The notes under the pieces are model-generated. The model searched no databases. It was not told the DNA's origin and worked only from the letters and a program-made list of their open reading frames with translations. A stretch of 64,000 bases of DNA, taken from positions 62,001-126,000 of the forward strand of contig DASZIG010000030.1 of assembly GCA_035949375.1 (NCBI GenBank). Direction: 5' to 3'. Position 1 is the stretch's first letter. Each line of letters opens with the position of its first letter. This document shows positions 24,827 to 33,222 of this stretch, in pieces. A program made the translations under genes and the position numbers. The DNA is from Gp13-AA77 sp035949375. Its GTDB lineage: Bacteria > Acidobacteriota > Terriglobia > UBA7540.

Positions 24827-25819
24827 ATGGCATCGACCGGCAACGTCACGGTCAAGGAAATCTTCGACCTCGTCCGCGAGGACCTGGCCAAAGTGGAGGA
24901 GGAGTTCGCCCGGCAGACTGCGTCCGGCGTGCAGCCCATCGCCGAGATCGGCCGGTATCTGCAAGATGGCGGCGGCAAGCGGCTGCGCCCCATGCTGGTG
25001 CTGCTCGCTTGCCGGCTGTGCGGCTACCAGGGACCTGCCGCCATCCGCCTCGGGGCCGTGGTGGAAATGATCCACACCGCCACGCTCGTGCACGACGACA
25101 TCATTGACGAGGCCGAGACGCGGCGCGGCCGCCCCTCCGCGAACTCGCGCTGGGGCAATCATCACAGCGTGCTGGCCGGCGACTGGCTCTACATGCAGGC
25201 CTTCAGTGTGGCCGTGGCCGAACGCAACTTCGGCGTGCTCGACCTGTTGATCAGCCTCACGCAATTGATGGTGGAAGGCGAGATGATCCAGCTCACGCTT
25301 CTCAAACGCCTGGACGTGAGCGCGGACGATTACTTCGACCTCATTTACCGCAAGACAGCCGCGCTGTTCTCCGCCTGCCTGCGCCTGGGCGCGATCCTGG
25401 GCGGCGGCGGGGAGGAGGCGGAGGCAAGCCTGGGCGCGTGCGGCACCAACCTCGGCCTGGCCTTCCAGTTGATCGACGACGTGCTGGATTTTACGGCATC
25501 GGAAGAGCGGTTGGGCAAGCCGGTCGGGAATGACCTGCGCGAGGGCAAGGTGACGCTGCCTCTGATCGAGGCTCTCCAGCGCTGCAGCCCGGAAGAGCGC
25601 AAACGCGTGGCGCAGGTCGTGGAAGACGGCGGCTTCACGCGCGTGCCGCTCGCGGAGATTCAGGACCTGGTGGCGCGCTACGGGGCGTTCGAGTCCGCGC
25701 GCACGCGGGCGCGCAGCCATGCCGAGCGCGCCGCGCGCGATCTCGCGGGCTTTCCGGAATCCCCTTACAAAGACGCCCTGCGGTCGCTCGGGGACTTCAT
25801 CATCGACCGGCAGTCTTAG
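24827..25819 (+). CDS. polyprenyl diphosphate synthase (trans-type)
   Basis: Elongates allylic diphosphates with isopentenyl diphosphate to the side chain of respiratory quinones. The 330-residue protein has the first Asp-rich motif in LVHDDIIDEAETRRGRPSAN (about residues 84-103), followed by GDWLYMQAF, and the second Asp-rich motif in FQLIDDVLDFTASEE. Lys and Arg of the GGGKRLRPMLVLL segment bind IPP. Length and sequence fit medium/long chain synthases (IspB/HepT-type); chain length cannot be fixed, although the residues just before the first motif (TATLVHDDI) are small, as in long-chain enzymes. ATG at 24827; the preceding gene is tatD. Confidence 0.93.
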   Translation: MASTGNVTVKEIFDLVREDLAKVEEEFARQTASGVQPIAEIGRYLQDGGGKRLRPMLVLLACRLCGYQGPAAIRLGAVVEMIHTATLVHDDIIDEAETRRGRPSANSRWGNHHSVLAGDWLYMQAFSVAVAERNFGVLDLLISLTQLMVEGEMIQLTLLKRLDVSADDYFDLIYRKTAALFSACLRLGAILGGGGEEAEASLGACGTNLGLAFQLIDDVLDFTASEERLGKPVGNDLREGKVTLPLIEALQRCSPEERKRVAQVVEDGGFTRVPLAEIQDLVARYGAFESARTRARSHAERAARDLAGFPESPYKDALRSLGDFIIDRQS

Positions 25820-25912
25820 GCCGGCAGTCCTAGCCCGGATCACGTAAGCTATCTAAATAGGCTACGCCGTGACAGAACGGCCCCGGCAACAGGCCGTCCC
25901 AAGTCGAGCCGT

Positions 25913-26512
25913 ATGCGCCGCGAAATCGAGATCAAACTGCCGGTTCACGATCCCCGCGCGCTGCGCCGGCGGCTGGCAGAGATCGGGTTCCGCCGCGCTT
26001 CGAAGCGCTATTTCGAGCGCAACGCGCTGCTGGACTTTCCCGATCGGAAGCTGAGGAAGAAAGGCAGCCTGCTGCGGTTGCGCTCGGAGCCCGGCCGGAG
26101 CCTGCTGACGTTCAAGGGTCCGCGCATCGGCGCCGGACGATTCAAAGAGCGCGTCGAGATCGAGGCGCGCGTGCACGACGCCCCCGAAACGGCCGGCATC
26201 TTCGAGGCGCTCGGGCTGCGAGTCGCCTTCCGCTACGAAAAGTATCGCACCCTCTACCGCCGCCGGACCGATCCGCCTCACGCCGAAGTCGCCTTCGACG
26301 AAACACCCATCGGCGTCTATCTCGAGATCGAGGGGCCGAAGCGCTGGATCGATCAGGTCGCGCGCGCGCTCGGCTACACGACGCGCGAGTACATCACCGC
26401 CAGTTACGGCCGCTTGTACCTGGGATGGTGCGAGGCGCACGGGCGCGACCCTGGCGACATGGTCTTCCGGAACGCGCGTCCGCCGCTTGACACGAAGAAG
26501 ACGACGCGCTAA
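25913..26512 (+). CDS. CYTH-domain protein (class IV adenylate cyclase / thiamine triphosphatase fold)
   Basis: A 199-residue tunnel-fold protein. It opens with the signature REIEIKLPV (ExExK), then KKGSLLRLRSEPGRSLLTFKGP, where K/R residues bind the triphosphate, and later VEIEARVHD, AEVAFDETPIGVYLEIEGP. Class IV cyclases of this branch (CyaB) make cAMP in some bacteria, whereas other members hydrolyse inorganic or thiamine triphosphate; sequence alone does not decide. ATG at 25913 immediately precedes the signature. It ends about 40 bases before the cobalamin riboswitch of the next gene. Confidence 0.88.
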   Translation: MRREIEIKLPVHDPRALRRRLAEIGFRRASKRYFERNALLDFPDRKLRKKGSLLRLRSEPGRSLLTFKGPRIGAGRFKERVEIEARVHDAPETAGIFEALGLRVAFRYEKYRTLYRRRTDPPHAEVAFDETPIGVYLEIEGPKRWIDQVARALGYTTREYITASYGRLYLGWCEAHGRDPGDMVFRNARPPLDTKKTTR

Positions 26513-26549
26513 GGTTGCGAAGTTAGATTCAAGCGATCTTTGACATTTC

Positions 26550-26760
26550 CTGTTCCGAGGTGCTCCCGGCGCGACGCCGGGAGAAAAAGGAAAGGCCGTG
26601 TAAATCGGCCGCGGTCCCGCCACTGTGATCGGCGAGCCGCGTCCTTCAAGGCCCTTGACGCCCGATGTGAGGCGTTGAGGCCAGCCACTGTGCCCTGCGG
26701 CATGGGAAGGCGAAGGACGTCGGCGACGACCCGAGAGCCAGGAAACCTGCCTGGAACAAC
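26550..26760 (+). ncRNA. cobalamin (AdoCbl) riboswitch
   Basis: The leader of the TonB receptor gene has the cobalamin-riboswitch elements in order: GAGGTGC (26557-26563) with a GC hairpin, GGGAGAAAAAGGAA, the B12-box core GCGGTCCCGCCACTGTGA (about 26609-26626), a variable stem, and GAGCCAGGAAACCTGCC near 26734-26751. It is followed by a terminator hairpin (26808-26856), so control is probably by transcription attenuation: with cobalamin bound, the receptor gene is shut off. Confidence 0.96.
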
Positions 26761-26807
26761 TGTTGAACCCAACTCTTCGACGGAAAGAGTCCCAGGGAGT
26801 CCATACC

Positions 26808-26856
26808 GCCTCCGCATTCCGCAATTGGGACCTTTTGGGAATCGGAGGCTTTTTTG
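26808..26856 (+). terminator. riboswitch-controlled intrinsic terminator
   Basis: GCCTCCGCATTCC (26808-26820) can pair with GGGAATCGGAGGC (about 26837-26849), followed by TTTTTT. Placed between the cobalamin riboswitch and the start codon at 26923, it is the expected expression platform. Confidence 0.88.
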
Positions 26857-26922
26857 TTGCCTTCCGCCGGCTCTCTCCGCCGCCTGACGTCCCGCCGAAG
26901 GAGCGGGAAAAGGAGAGCCATT

Positions 26923-29196
26923 GTGAAATCCCTCATCAGCCTGCTTTTCAAAAGCTCAAGTCTGGCCGGCCTCGCGCTCGCTCTGGCCGCATTCGCGTTT
27001 TCCGCCGCGCCCGCCAGGGCCGCATCGATCCATGGCGTGGTGCTCGATCCTCAGGGACGCGCTGTGCCCGAGGCCAGCGTCACGCTCCTCTCGCCCTTGG
27101 GCGCCGTCGACGAACGGACGACGGACGCCGAGGGACGCTACCGCTTCGAAGGTCTGGATCGCGGCACGTACAAGCTGACGGCGCGCGCGCGAGGATTTTC
27201 GGATACGCCCTTGGACGTGACTGTAGGCGCCGGCGGCGACCAGGCGGTCGATCTTCATCTCAAGCTGAGCGCCGTGGCCGATCAAGCGGTGGTGTCGGCG
27301 TCGCTCGGCGGTGAGCTCGCGCCCCAAGTGGGCTCGTCGGTCAGCGTGGTGACCGCGGAGCAAATGGACGAGAGGGGCGATCAGACGATCTTTGACGCGC
27401 TGCGCGCTGTTCCGGGCGTGAGCGTGGCGGAGACCGGCCCGCGCGGCGGCGTCACCAGCCTCTTCGTGCGCGGCGGCGAATCGGATTTCAATCTGGTCCA
27501 GATCGACGGTATTCCCATGAACGAGTTCGGCGGGGCCTTCGATTTCGCGCCGCTCACGACCGACGGCGTAGAGAGCGTGGAGGTGACGCGCAGCCCCGAG
27601 AGCGCGCTTTACGGCACGAACGCGGTCTCGAGCGTGGTGGATATCATCACGGGCGCGGGCGATGGTCCCCCGCACTTCTCGCTGCTCGAAGAAGCCGGCA
27701 GCTATGCCACGTGGAGAATCGGCATGGGCTCGAGCGGCCTGACGCGGGGCCTCGGCTGGGCCGTGGACGCAAGCCGGCTGGACTCCGGCGGTCCCGTGCC
27801 CAACAGTTCCTACCAGGACCAGAGCGCGATCGTAAGCCTCAACTATCCGTCGGGCGGCCGGAGGCAGTTCAGCTTTCACTTCTTCGGCAACGCCAACAAT
27901 GCCGGCGCGCCCGGAGCCTACGGCTCCGATCCCGATAATCTTTTCCCCGGCATCGATTACTATTCGCGCGACAAAGAGAACCTGTTCGGCTACTCGTTCA
28001 CGTACGAGGAGCAATTCTCGTCGCGCTTCCGCCAGGTCACCACAGCGGACTTCTCCACCAACGATTACTACTTCCGGTCCACGTCGGGCGATTCCTACTC
28101 GAACAACCTGCGTGGCGCCTTCAACACGCGCAGCGAGGTCCTGGTTTCAAATAATGACTTCCTGGCGGCTGGATTTGAGTACGATCGCGAACAGATCAAG
28201 GACACTTACATCGCCGACGCCGAGAACAATCCGTTCCTGCTGCCGCGCACCACGTTCGCGTACTTTGTCGAAGACCGCTGGACGCCGGCCAGTCGCTGGT
28301 CGGTGGCGGCCGGCGTGCGCGCGGACGATATCCGAACCGGCGCCATGCCTCCAGATGCGTTTGGCGAGCGCCCGGCCATTCCCGCCAATACCATCCTGCA
28401 GGTAGACCCGCATCTGTCTGTCGCCTGGCTAGCTCACGGCGGTGGGTCTACCGCCGGCTTAGGCGCTACGCGGCTGCACTCGAGCTTTGGCACGGGAATT
28501 CGGGAGCCGGACGGCTTCGAACTCGCCTTCACCAACAATCCCCAGCTCAAGCCCGAGCGAAGCCTGAGTTTCGACGTGGGCCTTGACCAGCATCTCGCGG
28601 GCGAACACGCCGTACTGAGCGCCACCTACTTCTACAATCGATTCAAGGATGAGATTGAGGTGCTGGGAGGGTCGCTGAGCAACCTCAGCACGTACACGAC
28701 CGCTAACCTCGGCAACGCGCGGGCCCAGGGTGTGGAGCTTTCCCTTCGCGTCCAGCCGACTTCCGGAGTGCGCTTCGAGACCGGCTACACCTTCATGCCG
28801 ACATCCATCCTTGCCCTCGACGGCTCAAGCGAGGCCCTGGCGCCCTTCGAGGTCGGACAACCGCTGATCCGGCGTCCGCGCAACCTCGGTTACTATACGG
28901 CCGCCTGGAGCCATCGGCGGGCCACTCTCGAAACCAGCGGCTACTGGCGCGGCCAGGTACTCGATCTCGAGCCCAACGATGGCACATACGCGTGCCAACT
29001 CGGTTTACCCTGCCTGTTCCAGAACAAAGGGTATGTTCGAGTGGACGGCGGGTTCTCGTATAGGGCCTACAGGGGGTTGGAAGTGTACGGCCAGATTTAC
29101 AATTTGCTGGATCGGCACTACGAAGAGGTGCTGGGATTCCCGGCCCTGCCCTTGAACTTCATGGCAGGCTTCCGTTTCAACTTCGCGAGGGAGTGA
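26923..29196 (+). CDS. btuB: TonB-dependent receptor, probable vitamin B12 transporter
   Basis: Outer-membrane beta-barrel importing cobalamin or a cobalamin precursor with TonB energy; the role is inferred mainly from its cobalamin riboswitch. GTG at 26923 with AAGGAGAG upstream starts a clear signal peptide (VKSLISLLFKSSSLAGLALA...ARA); the frame is open further upstream but that lies inside the terminator. The mature N-terminus is a carboxypeptidase-like regulatory beta domain (SIHGVVLDPQGRAVPEASVT, about 35-120), common in acidobacterial receptors. The plug has DALRAVPGVSVAETGPRGG, LFVRGGESDFNLVQIDGIPM and SVEVTRSPESALYGTNAVSS; the barrel ends in FMAGFRFNFARE with terminal aromatic residues. 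Total 757 residues. No btuFCD genes follow. Confidence 0.9.
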   Translation: MKSLISLLFKSSSLAGLALALAAFAFSAAPARAASIHGVVLDPQGRAVPEASVTLLSPLGAVDERTTDAEGRYRFEGLDRGTYKLTARARGFSDTPLDVTVGAGGDQAVDLHLKLSAVADQAVVSASLGGELAPQVGSSVSVVTAEQMDERGDQTIFDALRAVPGVSVAETGPRGGVTSLFVRGGESDFNLVQIDGIPMNEFGGAFDFAPLTTDGVESVEVTRSPESALYGTNAVSSVVDIITGAGDGPPHFSLLEEAGSYATWRIGMGSSGLTRGLGWAVDASRLDSGGPVPNSSYQDQSAIVSLNYPSGGRRQFSFHFFGNANNAGAPGAYGSDPDNLFPGIDYYSRDKENLFGYSFTYEEQFSSRFRQVTTADFSTNDYYFRSTSGDSYSNNLRGAFNTRSEVLVSNNDFLAAGFEYDREQIKDTYIADAENNPFLLPRTTFAYFVEDRWTPASRWSVAAGVRADDIRTGAMPPDAFGERPAIPANTILQVDPHLSVAWLAHGGGSTAGLGATRLHSSFGTGIREPDGFELAFTNNPQLKPERSLSFDVGLDQHLAGEHAVLSATYFYNRFKDEIEVLGGSLSNLSTYTTANLGNARAQGVELSLRVQPTSGVRFETGYTFMPTSILALDGSSEALAPFEVGQPLIRRPRNLGYYTAAWSHRRATLETSGYWRGQVLDLEPNDGTYACQLGLPCLFQNKGYVRVDGGFSYRAYRGLEVYGQIYNLLDRHYEEVLGFPALPLNFMAGFRFNFARE

Positions 29197-29222
29197 TCCC
29201 GCGCGAACACGTCAGGGGAAAG

Positions 29223-29696
29223 CTAGAGACTCATCAAATACTCGGAGGCCGTGAGATGGCCAAAGCGAACGCGCTTGATGCGCTCGCCGAGCACGTTCGC
29301 GAAGTACTCGAGCACTGAGGTCATCTTCAAAAGCAGCGGGCGCTCGGTCAGCCCGGAGAGGTGGCAGAGAGCCAGCAATCCCGAAAGCGCGCGGAAATAG
29401 ACCGCCAGCGTTCGCTCCTCGCCGGAAAGCCTGCGATGGTGGTTGGCTGCGTTGCGCAGCAGGTAAATGAGAGCCAGGTAGTCGCACATCAGCTGCACCC
29501 GAAAACGCGCGTAATCCACGGGCGCGTCATACTCCTCCAGCGCGCGGCGAATGAAGGGGAACTCGAGGCGATTGGCATCGACAATCGGATCCGGCAGCGG
29601 GTCTTCGAACGGGCGTCGAAGAATCCTCTCGCAGGCCGCCTGGAGATAGAACAAAAACAAAGACGCCGAGATCACCAGAATCGTCACTGAAAGCAT
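29223..29696 (-). CDS. membrane-anchored protein of unknown function
   Basis: A 157-residue protein with one N-terminal membrane segment (LSVTILVISASLFLFYLQAACE) and a cytoplasmic helical domain rich in Leu and Arg. No catalytic motif is seen; ALEEYDAPVDYARFRVQLMCDYLALIYLLRNAANHHRR and LAVYFRALSGLLALCHL suggest an all-alpha fold. ATG at 29696 follows GAGAGG. It lies 34 bases downstream of another unknown membrane-protein gene on the same strand, so the two are probably co-transcribed and may act together. It faces the btuB gene convergently. Confidence 0.7.
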   Translation of the reverse strand: MLSVTILVISASLFLFYLQAACERILRRPFEDPLPDPIVDANRLEFPFIRRALEEYDAPVDYARFRVQLMCDYLALIYLLRNAANHHRRLSGEERTLAVYFRALSGLLALCHLSGLTERPLLLKMTSVLEYFANVLGERIKRVRFGHLTASEYLMSL

Positions 29697-29729
29697 CGTA
29701 AACCTCTCAAAGTCAGAAAGTCCAAAACC

Positions 29730-30428
29730 TCACGCCGGAACTGGCCGAACGGCCGTTCGAGGCTGACGCATCACGGCGTAAACCCAGATCCCGAGCATCA
29801 GCACTCCGCAAACAGGCGAAAGATACCCGAACAGTTCGCCGACGGCTTTGCTGCGTGTGAGGCAACTCAGGGCAGCAGCGGCTGCCGGCCCCGCGTACTG
29901 GATACCCAGGCCGCAGACCAGCAGGTGCAGCAGTTGGTCGCGGTCTTTGAACCATTGCAGCATCAAATAGAGAACCGTGTTGAGTACGACGCATGTGAAG
30001 TACAGGTTCTGGCTGAATCCATATATGAAGCGCGTAAAGAGCAGGTGTTTATGATAACCCTGCAGGAAGGTCGCAGTCGAGATACCGAGTTCGAGGACCA
30101 GCACAATGGTAAGAGCAGGCCTTATCGTCTTCCAAACGCCACGATGCTGCAGACAAGCGCGCCGAAAAAAGGCGCAGATCAGGGCAAACGAGGCGAGCAC
30201 GAGAATCAAATCTGTGACCCAATACAGGTTGTAGTAGGCCGAAGAAGTTTCACCATAGAACCGAATGATGAGCGGACGCACGCCAGCGTCAATCGCGAGG
30301 AGCGCGCCGACGAAAATACACAGCGACCTGAGGGGGCGCAGGTACCCGCGATGAAGCAGGACGATCAACAGAACGAGTTCGAGCCCATAGCCTCCATATT
30401 GGAGGCCCGAGAGCAGCCCTTCAGACAT
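29730..30428 (-). CDS. polytopic membrane protein of unknown function
   Basis: A 232-residue protein with about seven hydrophobic helices, for example YGLELVLLIVLLHRGY, SLCIFVGALLAIDAGV, LILVLASFALICAFFRR, IVLVLELGISTATFL, LYFTCVVLNTVLYLMLQW, and LSPVCGVLMLGIWVYAVM. A charged WFKDRDQLLHLLVCGLGIQYAG loop lies between the sixth and seventh. No transporter or enzyme signature is recognised; similar seven-helix proteins are common in Acidobacteriota. The ATG at 30428 is preferred to the TTG two codons upstream. Forms an apparent operon with the gene at 29223-29696. Confidence 0.7.
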   Translation of the reverse strand: MSEGLLSGLQYGGYGLELVLLIVLLHRGYLRPLRSLCIFVGALLAIDAGVRPLIIRFYGETSSAYYNLYWVTDLILVLASFALICAFFRRACLQHRGVWKTIRPALTIVLVLELGISTATFLQGYHKHLLFTRFIYGFSQNLYFTCVVLNTVLYLMLQWFKDRDQLLHLLVCGLGIQYAGPAAAAALSCLTRSKAVGELFGYLSPVCGVLMLGIWVYAVMRQPRTAVRPVPA

Positions 30429-30518
30429 AGGCAATCCGGCAATACCTCAGCGACCGAGACCGACGCGTGTTCAGTCCGGCATCGTCGAGGGAGATTATGC
30501 CTTCCAGGCTCTCTTCTG

Positions 30519-31028
30519 TCAAGCCAGAGTGACGGAAGGCGGCGGCATCGGTGGTACCGGTGATGTCCCGATCGCGACCTCGACAGGCGGCGGCATCGGT
30601 GGTACCGGTGACGTCCCGATCGCGACCTCGATAGGCGGCGGCATCGGCGGTACTGGTGACGTCCCGATCGCGACCTCGGTAGGCGGCGGCATCGGCGGTA
30701 CCGGTGACGTCCCGATCGCGACCCCGGTAGGCGGCGGCATCGGCGGTACCGGTGACGTCCCGATCGCGACCTCGATAGGCGGCGGCATCGGCGGTACTGG
30801 TGACGTCCCGATGGCCACCGAGGTTGTGGGTGTTATTGGTAATGGCGCTAGCTGCGCGGCGGTCGCGGTCACCGTGGCGGGCTGACTCGGCACCGGCGCG
30901 AACCCTATCGTTGTTGCGGGTGAAGACCATCCGTTTGAAGCCTCAACGGCCGCGGAAACGCGGCGTAACGAAAAGCTCGCCAGCACCACGGCTGCAGCAA
31001 GCAAACAAGAAATAGAAAATCTTCGCAT
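30519..31028 (-). CDS. secreted protein with six 16-residue Pro-rich tandem repeats
   Basis: A 169-residue protein: signal peptide MRRFSISCLLAAAVVLASFS...VSA, a 45-residue spacer, then six near-identical copies of VAIGTSPVPPMPPPxE to the C-terminus (SVTLA). DNA repeats are exactly 48 bases, starting at 30538 and ending about 30819 on the plus strand, with only third-base or one-residue changes (I, T, V at position 15). ATG at 31028 has GGGAG upstream. The opposite strand is also open through the repeats, but only this strand gives a signal peptide and start with a ribosome-binding site. Pro-rich repeats suggest an extended surface or periplasm-spanning segment; no function is known. Confidence 0.65.
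   Translation of the reverse strand: MRRFSISCLLAAAVVLASFSLRRVSAAVEASNGWSSPATTIGFAPVPSQPATVTATAAQLAPLPITPTTSVAIGTSPVPPMPPPIEVAIGTSPVPPMPPPTGVAIGTSPVPPMPPPTEVAIGTSPVPPMPPPIEVAIGTSPVPPMPPPVEVAIGTSPVPPMPPPSVTLA
30538..30819 (-). repeat. six tandem 48-bp repeats
   Basis: Unit starts GGCGGCGGCATCGGnGGTAC on the plus strand, at 30538, 30586, 30634, 30682, 30730 and 30778. Units differ at only a few positions, so the array is recent or homogenised by recombination. Encodes the Pro-rich repeats of the gene above. Confidence 0.92.
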
Positions 31029-31454
31029 TTAGACTCCCCTCCCTAATCATGTAGCTGCCTGAGAGGCAGCCCCTGGAGCAGAGCCTAACCGAAGTTTACC
31101 CTAGAGTCAAATACTACTGACTCTACGGGACTTTACAGGTTCTCACTGCGGATTCTGGTTTGTCAAGTAATAGCTGCGTCAATATCTAGTTTTATACTCC
31201 AGAAGCCTTCCCCCTCGAACCTGCGAACAAGACCCGCGCTACGGCAGTTTCAGCAGTTTCCTCTCGCGACACTGCTCTTTCACGAACCTATCTTGCTCGC
31301 TATGGACGCCGTAGGCTGGCCTCAGACCATGGCTCGCCCCGGCACGGGATTATATCGGCGCTTCCTTCAGATTGCATTAAGTTTTTTTGCTGGTTGACCC
31401 GCCAGCCGCGAACGTCATCTAATGTGACTGTCAGCCCCGTAGGGAGAGAGCAAA
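31029..31454. other. divergent intergenic region
   Basis: No gene is supported in 426 bases between the repeat-protein gene (minus) and the VWFA-protein gene (plus). GCTGCCT / AGGCAGC (31054-31070, loop GAG) is a perfect 7-bp hairpin in the leader of the repeat-protein gene, 26 bases before its start. The region is less GC-rich than the flanks and presumably holds two divergent promoters, but I cannot fix -35/-10 boxes. Confidence 0.4.
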
Positions 31455-32615
31455 ATGAACTCTAAGAAGGATCCCTGGATTTTCGCTCTGATGCTTGCAT
31501 TGGGTTTCGCATCCGCCGGTCGGTGCCAATCGCCGAGCCAGCAACCCACCCAGGACCAGCAAGCGGCCCCGTCGCAGAATAACGGTCCCGCCGCGCAGCC
31601 CGGTGAAACGGTGCTGGTTCCCAAGAAGAAGGACGCCCAGCCCGCGCCGGCCCCGGAAGAGAAGAAGCCGGAAAGGATCAATCCCAAAGAAGTTTTTACC
31701 ATCTCGACGACGACCAATCTGGTAAACGTGGACGTGCTGGTGACCGACAAGGACGGCAGCCCCATCTCCACACTGGCGAAGACCAACTTCAAGGTGTATG
31801 ACGACGGCGTGGAACAAAACCTCAGCAACTTCGGCACTGCCGCCGCGCCGATCACCGTCTGCCTGCTGATCGAGTTTTCCAGCCGGTCCTGGAGCAATCT
31901 GTACCTGGCGCTGCAGGACTCCTACCAGTTTCTCGGTTTCATCCAGCCGCAGGACTGGGTCGCAGTCGTCGAGTACGACATGAAAACCAACATCGTCTCG
32001 GATTTCACTCAGGACCGCGGTCAGGTCCGGGCCGCCCTCGATACGTTGCGCATTCCGGGTTTCTCCGAAGCCAACCTGTTCGATGCGCTGTCCTATACCA
32101 TTGACCGTATGAGGGATATCCAGGGGCGCAAGGCGATCATCGCGATCGTTGGGGGCTCGGGCAATTCCCTCTTGGGCACCACGGGCATTGACACTTTCAG
32201 CAAAATAACCTACGAACAAATGCTGAAAATCGCCAAGGGCTCCGACACGCCCATTTACCCGCTGAGCACTTACGAGTTTATCGCGGTGCGCAATCCGAGT
32301 GGTCGCGCTGACTTCACCAACGATCAGATCAGGAACCAGCTCAACTACATCGCCCAATACTCGGGGGGCCAGGCGTACTTCCCGCGCTTTGAAGGTGAAA
32401 TCCCCTCGGATTACCAACAGATCGCGCAACAACTCCGGACGCAGTACAGCCTCGGGTTCGTGCCCAGCGACTCGGCGAAAGACGGCAAGTACCACAAGCT
32501 GAAGGTGGAATTGATCGATACCGACGGCTCGCCGCTACGAATCATCAACCAAAAGGGCAAGCAGGTAAAGTATCGCGTCAACGCCCGTGACGGCTACTAT
32601 GCCCCGAAGTCGTAG
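31455..32615 (+). CDS. VWFA-related Acidobacterial domain protein (secreted)
   Basis: Exported protein of 386 residues with a von Willebrand factor A-like domain of the Acidobacteria-specific type. Signal peptide MNSKKDPWIFALMLALGFASAG, then a Pro/Gln/Lys-rich linker (to about residue 75), then the domain: VNVDVLVTDKDGSPISTLAK with FKVYDDGVEQNLSNF, the hydrophobic strand ITVCLLIEFSSRSW that replaces the canonical DxSxS MIDAS with ExSSR, KAIIAIVGGSG, and the typical ending QLRTQYSLGFVPSDSAKDGKYHKLKVE. Function unknown; surface adhesion or protein interaction is presumed. GTAGGGAGAG precedes the ATG at 31455. Confidence 0.92.
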   Translation: MNSKKDPWIFALMLALGFASAGRCQSPSQQPTQDQQAAPSQNNGPAAQPGETVLVPKKKDAQPAPAPEEKKPERINPKEVFTISTTTNLVNVDVLVTDKDGSPISTLAKTNFKVYDDGVEQNLSNFGTAAAPITVCLLIEFSSRSWSNLYLALQDSYQFLGFIQPQDWVAVVEYDMKTNIVSDFTQDRGQVRAALDTLRIPGFSEANLFDALSYTIDRMRDIQGRKAIIAIVGGSGNSLLGTTGIDTFSKITYEQMLKIAKGSDTPIYPLSTYEFIAVRNPSGRADFTNDQIRNQLNYIAQYSGGQAYFPRFEGEIPSDYQQIAQQLRTQYSLGFVPSDSAKDGKYHKLKVELIDTDGSPLRIINQKGKQVKYRVNARDGYYAPKS

Positions 32616-32652
32616 TCGCCGGGCGACCGGGCTGATCCCTCCGAAGGCGCCG

Positions 32653-33222
32653 ATGCAGCGCTTTCGCGCAAACGGACTGCTGTTGTGTGCTCCCTGCCTT
32701 TTCGCCTTCTTCGCGCTGCGCGTTCCAGGAGAGGCTTTGAAACCTAGAATTGTCGAGCAGGACGGCTTCACCGTGATCGGGATCGAGGCCCGAACCCGCA
32801 ACGCCGCGGAAATGACCGGCGGCGGGATCATTCCCCGGCAGTGGGGCCGCTTCGTCAAGGAAGGGTTGAGGGACAGGATTCCCAACAAGATCGACGGTAA
32901 CATCCTGGCCGTTTACACCGGCTACGCGAGCAACCACGACGGCGACTACGACTACCTGCTGGGCGCGCGCGTCAGCAACGGGTCGGAGGCGCCTGCTGGA
33001 ATGGTGGTCAAGGTCATCCCCAAATCGCGGTACGCGGTCCTGACCACCGACCGGGGTCCGGTCGCTAAGGTCGTCAGCGAAGCCTGGAAGAAGATCTGGG
33101 AATTGGAGAGCGCTCATGGCCTTGGAGGACAGCGCGCTTACAAAGCTGACTTCGAGATCTACGACGAGCGAAGCCACGACCCGGACAATTCCCAAGTCGA
33201 CATCTACGTCGGCATTGAGTAA
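32653..33222 (+). CDS. exported GyrI-like / SRPBCC effector-binding domain protein
   Basis: A 189-residue protein with a signal-like hydrophobic N-terminus (MQRFRANGLLLCAPCLFAFFALRV) and a GyrI-like (AraC effector-binding) domain: FTVIGIEARTRNAAEMTG, IPRQWGRFVKEGLRDRIP, ILAVYTGYASNHDGDYDYLLGARV, and the closing FEIYDERSHDPDNSQVDIYVGI. Such domains bind small ligands. ATG at 32653 is 37 bases after the VWFA gene, so they may be co-transcribed; an earlier start at 32587 overlaps that gene. Its 3' end overlaps by 19 bases the convergent DedA-rhodanese gene if that gene is read through its TGA. Confidence 0.75.
   Translation: MQRFRANGLLLCAPCLFAFFALRVPGEALKPRIVEQDGFTVIGIEARTRNAAEMTGGGIIPRQWGRFVKEGLRDRIPNKIDGNILAVYTGYASNHDGDYDYLLGARVSNGSEAPAGMVVKVIPKSRYAVLTTDRGPVAKVVSEAWKKIWELESAHGLGGQRAYKADFEIYDERSHDPDNSQVDIYVGIE

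Noticed and set aside
30538..30819. CRISPR-like array
   Set aside because: The 48-bp units are contiguous without spacers and encode a peptide repeat.
30529..30885. Plus-strand Gly-rich frame (GGGIGGTGDVPIAT repeats) over the 48-bp array
   Set aside because: It has no ribosome-binding site or signal peptide; it is the complement of the repeat array, which on the minus strand has both.
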